In this document: positions 6,075 through 9,271 of the stretch, piece after piece
Layout: every line of letters begins with the position of its first letter
Numbering within the stretch: position 1 is the stretch's first letter
DNA from: JBHEMK01 sp046262635
GTDB lineage: Bacteria > Actinomycetota > Thermoleophilia > Gaiellales > Gaiellaceae
Direction: 5' to 3'
Assembly: GCA_046262635.1 (NCBI GenBank)
Contig: JBHEMK010000125.1
Coordinates: 1-9,271 of the forward strand
DNA: 9,271 nt
The notes under the pieces: model-generated
The model's input: the letters and a program-made list of their open reading frames with translations, nothing else
The model's database searches: none
What the model was told of the DNA's origin: nothing
Made by a program: the position numbers and the translations under genes

Positions 6075-6188
6075 CCGGCCCCGGTGCGCGGGGGCACAGG
6101 ACGGCTGTCCGCCCGGGTGACCGGCGATGCAGGTCGTCGGAACTCCGCGGCAGCTGGGGCCGTCGGCTGCGGCGGCCGCCGGTGGCGG

Positions 6189-6194
6189 TAGACT
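6189..6194 (+). promoter_or_regulatory. Candidate -10 box (TAGACT) for murE inside the dcw cluster
   Basis: The 129-bp gap after ftsI (6075-6203) is the only sizeable break in the cluster. TAGACT lies 9 nt before the first murE ATG (6204) and 12 before the second (6207). There is no Shine-Dalgarno sequence before either ATG, so a leaderless or nearly leaderless murE mRNA is plausible. I see no good -35. The rest of the gap is GC-rich, with only a small GGAC-GGCT-GTCC hairpin (6099-6110) and no T-run. Confidence 0.42.
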
Positions 6195-6203
6195 CGCCCC
6201 GCG

Positions 6204-7591
<1,388 letters not shown>

Positions 7592-7595
<4 letters not shown>

Positions 7596-8839
7596 TCCCA
7601 GTCGCGGTCGACGAGCTCCACCGATTCGACCTCGGGCGTCTCGAGAGCGCGACCGAGCTCGTCACCGGGGTGCAGATCGACTCGCGCCGTGTCCAGCGCG
7701 GCGATCTGTTCGTGGCGGTCGGGAGCGGTGGTCTCTATCTTGACGACGCGCGCGCGCGGGGGGCGGCTGCGACGCTCGTCCCCGACGATGCGTTCGCAGC
7801 GATGGCAGCGCTGGGCGGCCTCGTCCGCTCCCGCAGCAACGCGCGGGTCGTCGGGATCACGGGCTCGACGGGGAAGACCTCGACGAAGGACATCCTTGCC
7901 GCCTTGCTCCGGCCGCACGTCGTTGTCGTGGCCGCCGAGGGCGGCCAGAACAACGAGCTCGGGCTGCCGCTCACGCTCTGCCGGATCGAGCCCGACACAG
8001 AGGTCGTCGTCGCCGAGATGGGCATGCGCGGTCTAGGTCAGATCGCGGCGCTCGCCGCGCTCGCACGACCGGACGTCGCGATCGTCACGGGTATCGGCCC
8101 GGTCCACCTCGAGCTGCTGGGAACCGTCGCGCGCGTGGCCGAGGCCAAGGCCGAGATTCTGTTCGCGCTGCCGCCGGGCGGGGTCGCGATCCTGCCGTCA
8201 GGCGCGCCCGAGCTCGAGCCGTTCATCCCCGAGGGGCTGGACGTGCGGCGGTTCGGGCCGGAGCGGATCCGGAGCTTCGCGGTGCGAAACGGCCATGCAC
8301 GCGTCGTCTACGACGTCGGTGTGGCGGAATTCACCTTCACCGCACGCCACCAGGCGGGAAACGCCCTGGCGGCGCTGCTTGCCAGCGAGGCGCTCGGTGT
8401 CCCCTGGCCCGACCGACCCGTCGAGGTCGCGCTCTCTCCCTGGCGGACGGAGGAGTCGGAGCTGCCCGGCGGCGGGCTGCTGATCAACGACGCGTACAAC
8501 GCAAACCCGATCTCGATGCGGGCGGCTCTCAGCCACCTGCTCGAGCGGGCGGAAGGGCGGCGCACTGTCGCCGTGCTCGGCGAGATGTCCGAGCTCGGAT
8601 CTGGTGCACCCGGTTTCCATGCCGAGATCGGCCGCACCGCGGCGGACGTGGACGTCGTCGTGGGCGTCGGTGAGCTCGCTCGAGGCTACGGAGGCTCTGC
8701 GTGGGCCGCGACGGCCGAGGAGGCGGTGCCGATCGTCCGCGCCCTCGTTCGCGTCGGCGACGCAGTGCTCCTCAAGGGCTCGCGCTCCGTCGGCCTCGAG
8801 GTCGTCGCCGACGCGCTCGCAGGGGCTCCCGCTCCGTGA
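7592..8839 (+). CDS. murF: UDP-MurNAc-tripeptide--D-alanyl-D-alanine ligase MurF
   Basis: MurF joins D-Ala-D-Ala to UDP-MurNAc-tripeptide with ATP, completing the soluble precursor. The 415-residue product has the N-terminal domain (GVQIDSRRVQRGDLFVAV, 26-43), the ATP loop GSTGKTSTKD (91-100), QNNELGLPLTL (119-129), AEMGMRGLGQI (141-151), TGIGPVHLELLG (166-177) with AKAEI, the RHQAGNALAAL block (252-262), NDAYNANPISM (299-309), LGEMSELG (329-336), and KGSRSVGLE (395-403) at the C-terminus. GSTGKTS and NDAYNANP separate it from MurE, MurC and MurD. It is slightly shorter than the E. coli enzyme (about 450). It starts with TTG within the murE stop and its TGA overlaps the GTG of mraY, so the three genes are probably coupled. 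Confidence 0.96.
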
Positions 8840-9271
8840 CCCGCGTCCTGATCGCGGCGCTCGTCGCGCTGCTGATCTCGATCTTCTTCGGTCCGAAGTT
8901 CATCGCGTTCCTTCGCCACAACGAGTTCGGGCAGCACATCCGCGAAGAGGGGCCGGAGGGTCACTCCGCCAAGCAGGGAACGCCGATCATGGGCGGGCTC
9001 CTGCTCATGCTCTCGGCGACGATCGCCTTTCTCGCGGTCAGCCACTACAAGCTCCAGGCGCTGACCGTCCTCTTCGTCACACTCGCCTGCGGAGCCATCG
9101 GCTTCCTCGACGACTTCATCAAGCTCACCCATCGCCGCTCACTTGGCCTCTCCGGCCGCTGGAAGCTGTTGCTCCTGGCCGGGATCACCGCCCTCGTCGC
9201 CGTCGTCGCGCATCATCTCCACCTGAGCACGGACATCTATGTGCCGGTTGCCGACGTCTCGATCCCGCTCT
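8836..9271 (+). CDS. mraY: Phospho-N-acetylmuramoyl-pentapeptide-transferase MraY (5' part)
   Basis: MraY is the integral membrane enzyme that moves phospho-MurNAc-pentapeptide from UDP to undecaprenyl phosphate, forming lipid I. The window holds 145 codons, under half of the usual 320-360. Visible are a first transmembrane helix (about 2-20), the loop HSAKQGTPIMGG (43-54), helices at about 55-70 and 74-91, GFLDDFIK (89-96) with the catalytic Asp pair 92-93, and another helix at about 109-127. The GTG start overlaps the murF stop (GTGA), with AGGGG 10 nt upstream. The frame is open at the window end; the gene is cut by the window, not broken. Confidence 0.97.
   Translation, partial: MTRVLIAALVALLISIFFGPKFIAFLRHNEFGQHIREEGPEGHSAKQGTPIMGGLLLMLSATIAFLAVSHYKLQALTVLFVTLACGAIGFLDDFIKLTHRRSLGLSGRWKLLLLAGITALVAVVAHHLHLSTDIYVPVADVSIPL

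Noticed and set aside
6099..6110. GGAC-GGCT-GTCC hairpin after ftsI as a terminator
   Set aside because: A 4-bp stem without a T-run is expected by chance in GC-rich DNA.

Overview
The window is a high-GC bacterial chromosome segment dominated by the front half of a division and cell wall (dcw) cluster on the + strand: mraZ, rsmH, ftsL, ftsI, murE, murF and the first part of mraY, which runs off the right edge. The GC-rich codon use, the frequent GTG/TTG starts, several TANNNT boxes placed just upstream of start codons that lack a Shine-Dalgarno sequence, and the DAP-type MurE motif (DNPR) suggest an actinobacterium. A deep-branching lineage such as Thermoleophilia is my best guess, by general resemblance only.

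Layout. At the left end (9-242, - strand) lies a small helical protein of unknown function, preceded by a good -10 box and probably leaderless. From about 243 to 666 there is no gene I can support. That stretch holds an 11-bp tandem repeat, a weak hairpin and a minus-strand frame with partly coding-like composition. Next come two translationally coupled minus-strand genes: a small ECF-type sigma factor (1227-1682) and an Ogt/MGMT-type O6-alkylguanine-DNA alkyltransferase (667-1230). Divergent from the sigma gene, with under 40 bp between starts, is a PfkB/ribokinase-family kinase of unknown substrate (1721-2533).

The dcw part starts with an operator-like array at 2596-2630: four (T/A)GTGG boxes at an exact 10-bp period, followed directly by a TATAAC -10 box and mraZ. 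This fits MraZ autoregulation. mraZ and rsmH overlap, rsmH and ftsL overlap, and ftsI follows after 14 bp. A 129-bp gap with its own candidate -10 box separates ftsI from murE; murE, murF and mraY then overlap by 4 bp each. The cluster could therefore be read as two transcription units: the division regulator/divisome part and the UDP-MurNAc-pentapeptide/lipid I part.

How the genes work together: MurE adds meso-diaminopimelate to UDP-MurNAc-dipeptide, MurF adds D-Ala-D-Ala, and MraY moves the product onto undecaprenyl phosphate. FtsI, recruited with FtsL, cross-links the finished peptidoglycan at the septum. RsmH methylates 16S rRNA, and MraZ controls the cluster. I see no clearly new defence or mobile system. 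The most interesting points are the MraZ box array, the sigma/Ogt pair without a visible anti-sigma gene, the compact MurE, and the unexplained 243-666 stretch.
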